From NCBI GenBank assembly GCA_028823235.1, contig JAPKBW010000002.1:1-64000 (forward strand): 64,000 bases of DNA, in the 5' to 3' direction. This document shows positions 63,174 through 64,000 of this stretch, piece after piece (position 1 is the first letter of the stretch; each line of letters begins with the position of its first letter). The translations under genes and the position numbers were made by a program. The notes beneath the pieces were generated by a model, which ran no database searches, was not told the DNA's origin, and was given only the letters and a program-made list of their open reading frames with translations. This DNA comes from Longimicrobiales bacterium. Its GTDB lineage: Bacteria > Gemmatimonadota > Gemmatimonadetes > Longimicrobiales > Gaopeijiaceae.

Positions 63174-63856
63174 GCCTTCCGCATCAACAGGTAGTCTGCC
63201 CCAAGTCCCGTGAAGTGACCAGAGACGTCGGCTTCCGCTACGAACCCTGCGGTTTGAAGCGCATCGGACACTTCGCTTCGGGTCCAGTACCGGATCGGAA
63301 AGTGGTCCCGGTAGGCCTCTTCGCCTTTCTCTGTGTGCACCACGGTGTGCTCAGAGTAGTTGTAGTGCCCGCCGCCCGTGGGGCGGATCTGGACCGTGCG
63401 GATGATCTGGTCGTCGTCGTAGTCGACATCCACAAAAACGGACTCGTGCGGAACGTCGAGAAGGAAGAGGCCGTCGGTTTTCAGCGACCCGCTCACAGCT
63501 CCGAAAGCCGAGGAGAGGGTCTCCGGCTCGAGAAGGAACGCGATCACCGTGAAAACACAAAGCGCGAGATCGTGGCTCGGCGCGCCCCGGTAGTGCTCCA
63601 TGGAGCATTCGGCCGCCGTGACGCGGGCAGTGGTGTCAGAGGGAAGCGCCTCCAATGACCGTGTCAGTTCCGCGTGCATGCCGGCCGACGGCTCGACCGC
63701 TGTGACTCGATAGCCTGCTTGGGCGAGCGGGAGGGTCAGTCGGCCGCAGCCGGCCCCGAAGTCGATGACGTTGCTGCCCCGAGGCACGCGGCCTTCGACC
63801 TCAGCCATCGCCGATGAAGAAAGGCGGCCATAAAGCGATCCGTAGGTGCGCTCCAT
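63170..63856 (-). CDS. class I SAM-dependent methyltransferase
   Basis: The protein has 228 residues from ATG 63856. SAM motif I is VIDFGAGCGRLTLPLAQAGY, the acidic loop is VTAVEPSAG, and a DLALCVFTVIAFLLEPETL motif-IV region follows. Upstream the frame stays open and reads PHDSWAQHYESV, which looks like the natural N-terminus of such enzymes, but there is no ATG/GTG/TTG before a stop; CTG at 63902 would be the only candidate and would overlap the preceding gene's stop. The substrate (small molecule or cofactor) is unknown. Confidence 0.85.
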   Translation of the reverse strand: MERTYGSLYGRLSSSAMAEVEGRVPRGSNVIDFGAGCGRLTLPLAQAGYRVTAVEPSAGMHAELTRSLEALPSDTTARVTAAECSMEHYRGAPSHDLALCVFTVIAFLLEPETLSSAFGAVSGSLKTDGLFLLDVPHESVFVDVDYDDDQIIRTVQIRPTGGGHYNYSEHTVVHTEKGEEAYRDHFPIRYWTRSEVSDALQTAGFVAEADVSGHFTGLGADYLLMRKA

Positions 63857-63897
63857 GACCGACTCATAGTGTTGGGCCCAACTGTCGTGCGGACGTG

Positions 63898-64000
63898 TCA
63901 GTTCTCGTTCTCAGTTTTTACCGGGACTCCGGCTTTTGTGAGTTCGCGTGTCACGGCCCGTCGGATATGGCCACTGGCAGTCAGGCGCTCGCCGGTGACG
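63898..64000 (-). CDS. C-terminal fragment of a gene cut by the window edge
   Basis: The last 33 codons are visible: GERLTASGHIRRAVTRELTK followed by AGVPVKTENEN and TGA (complement of 63898-63900). The tail is basic, then acidic. The product is not recognisable. It is upstream of the methyltransferase on the same strand, nearly touching. Confidence 0.55.
   Translation of the reverse strand, partial: VTGERLTASGHIRRAVTRELTKAGVPVKTENEN

Noticed and set aside
1-64000. CRISPR array, IS element, prophage, retron or defence island
   Set aside because: No direct-repeat array, transposase, integrase, reverse transcriptase or phage structural gene was seen on either strand.

Overview
The window reads as one stretch of a high-GC Gram-negative genome that lives by scavenging proteins, amides and glycans. 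The gene content includes DUF5916 outer-membrane barrels, several M28, M20, M81 and tricorn-type peptidases, DUF1080 proteins, Tat- or Sec-exported amidohydrolases and many small lipoproteins. That mix, with no conserved marker gene in view, resembles marine or soil Gemmatimonadota or a neighbouring phylum. This placement is an inference from content only.

Layout. 1-1.8 kb holds a truncated NagB/LmbE fusion and a wrecked acetate kinase; both look less GC-rich than the rest and may be acquired DNA or a chimeric contig end. 2-2.7 kb has a small lipoprotein, tRNA-Pro(GGG) with a terminator, and a gene tail. 2.7-16.4 kb carries a hydroxyacid dehydrogenase, a serine hydrolase, a two-subunit molybdenum hydroxylase, a cupin, a DUF442 phosphatase-like lipoprotein, a D-aminoacylase-like amidohydrolase, a sugar dehydrogenase, a second amidohydrolase and a sulfatase. 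16.4-18.3 kb is a RecQ lacking its winged-helix domain, translationally linked to a small barrel-like ORF and to the sulfatase. 18.3-27.3 kb is the most coherent block: gluconate-dehydrogenase-type subunit 3, GMC flavoprotein, Tat-exported Gfo/Idh/MocA oxidoreductase and three DUF1080 proteins, with an aminotransferase and an M28 peptidase. It looks like a periplasmic oxidative (3-keto) glycoside cleavage system.

27.4-43.9 kb is an amide and peptide catabolism region: creatininase, RidA, two divergent M20 enzymes, dihydropyrimidinase, then an opposite-strand operon OsmC-FAH-Ldh-aspartoacylase-like, and an M20 hydrolase coupled to an exported tricorn protease. 44-51.9 kb has two propeller/Ig proteins, a DUF5916 barrel and a creatininase-like protein with altered metal ligands. 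52-61.8 kb has an M28 peptidase, a PSMA-like M28B peptidase with two metal ligands exchanged, a second DUF5916, an M81 protein and a DUF1684 lipoprotein. The right end holds small proteins and a methyltransferase.

A second theme is gene decay. Beside intact large genes there are at least six broken genes (ackA, fkbM-type methyltransferase, GNAT acetyltransferase, alpha/beta-hydrolase tail, VapC/PIN toxin tail, a small two-TM protein). Several of the breaks are single-base indels, and four fall in G or C homopolymers. This is either real pseudogenisation or residual homopolymer error; raw reads would tell. No CRISPR, phage, IS element or defence island was seen.
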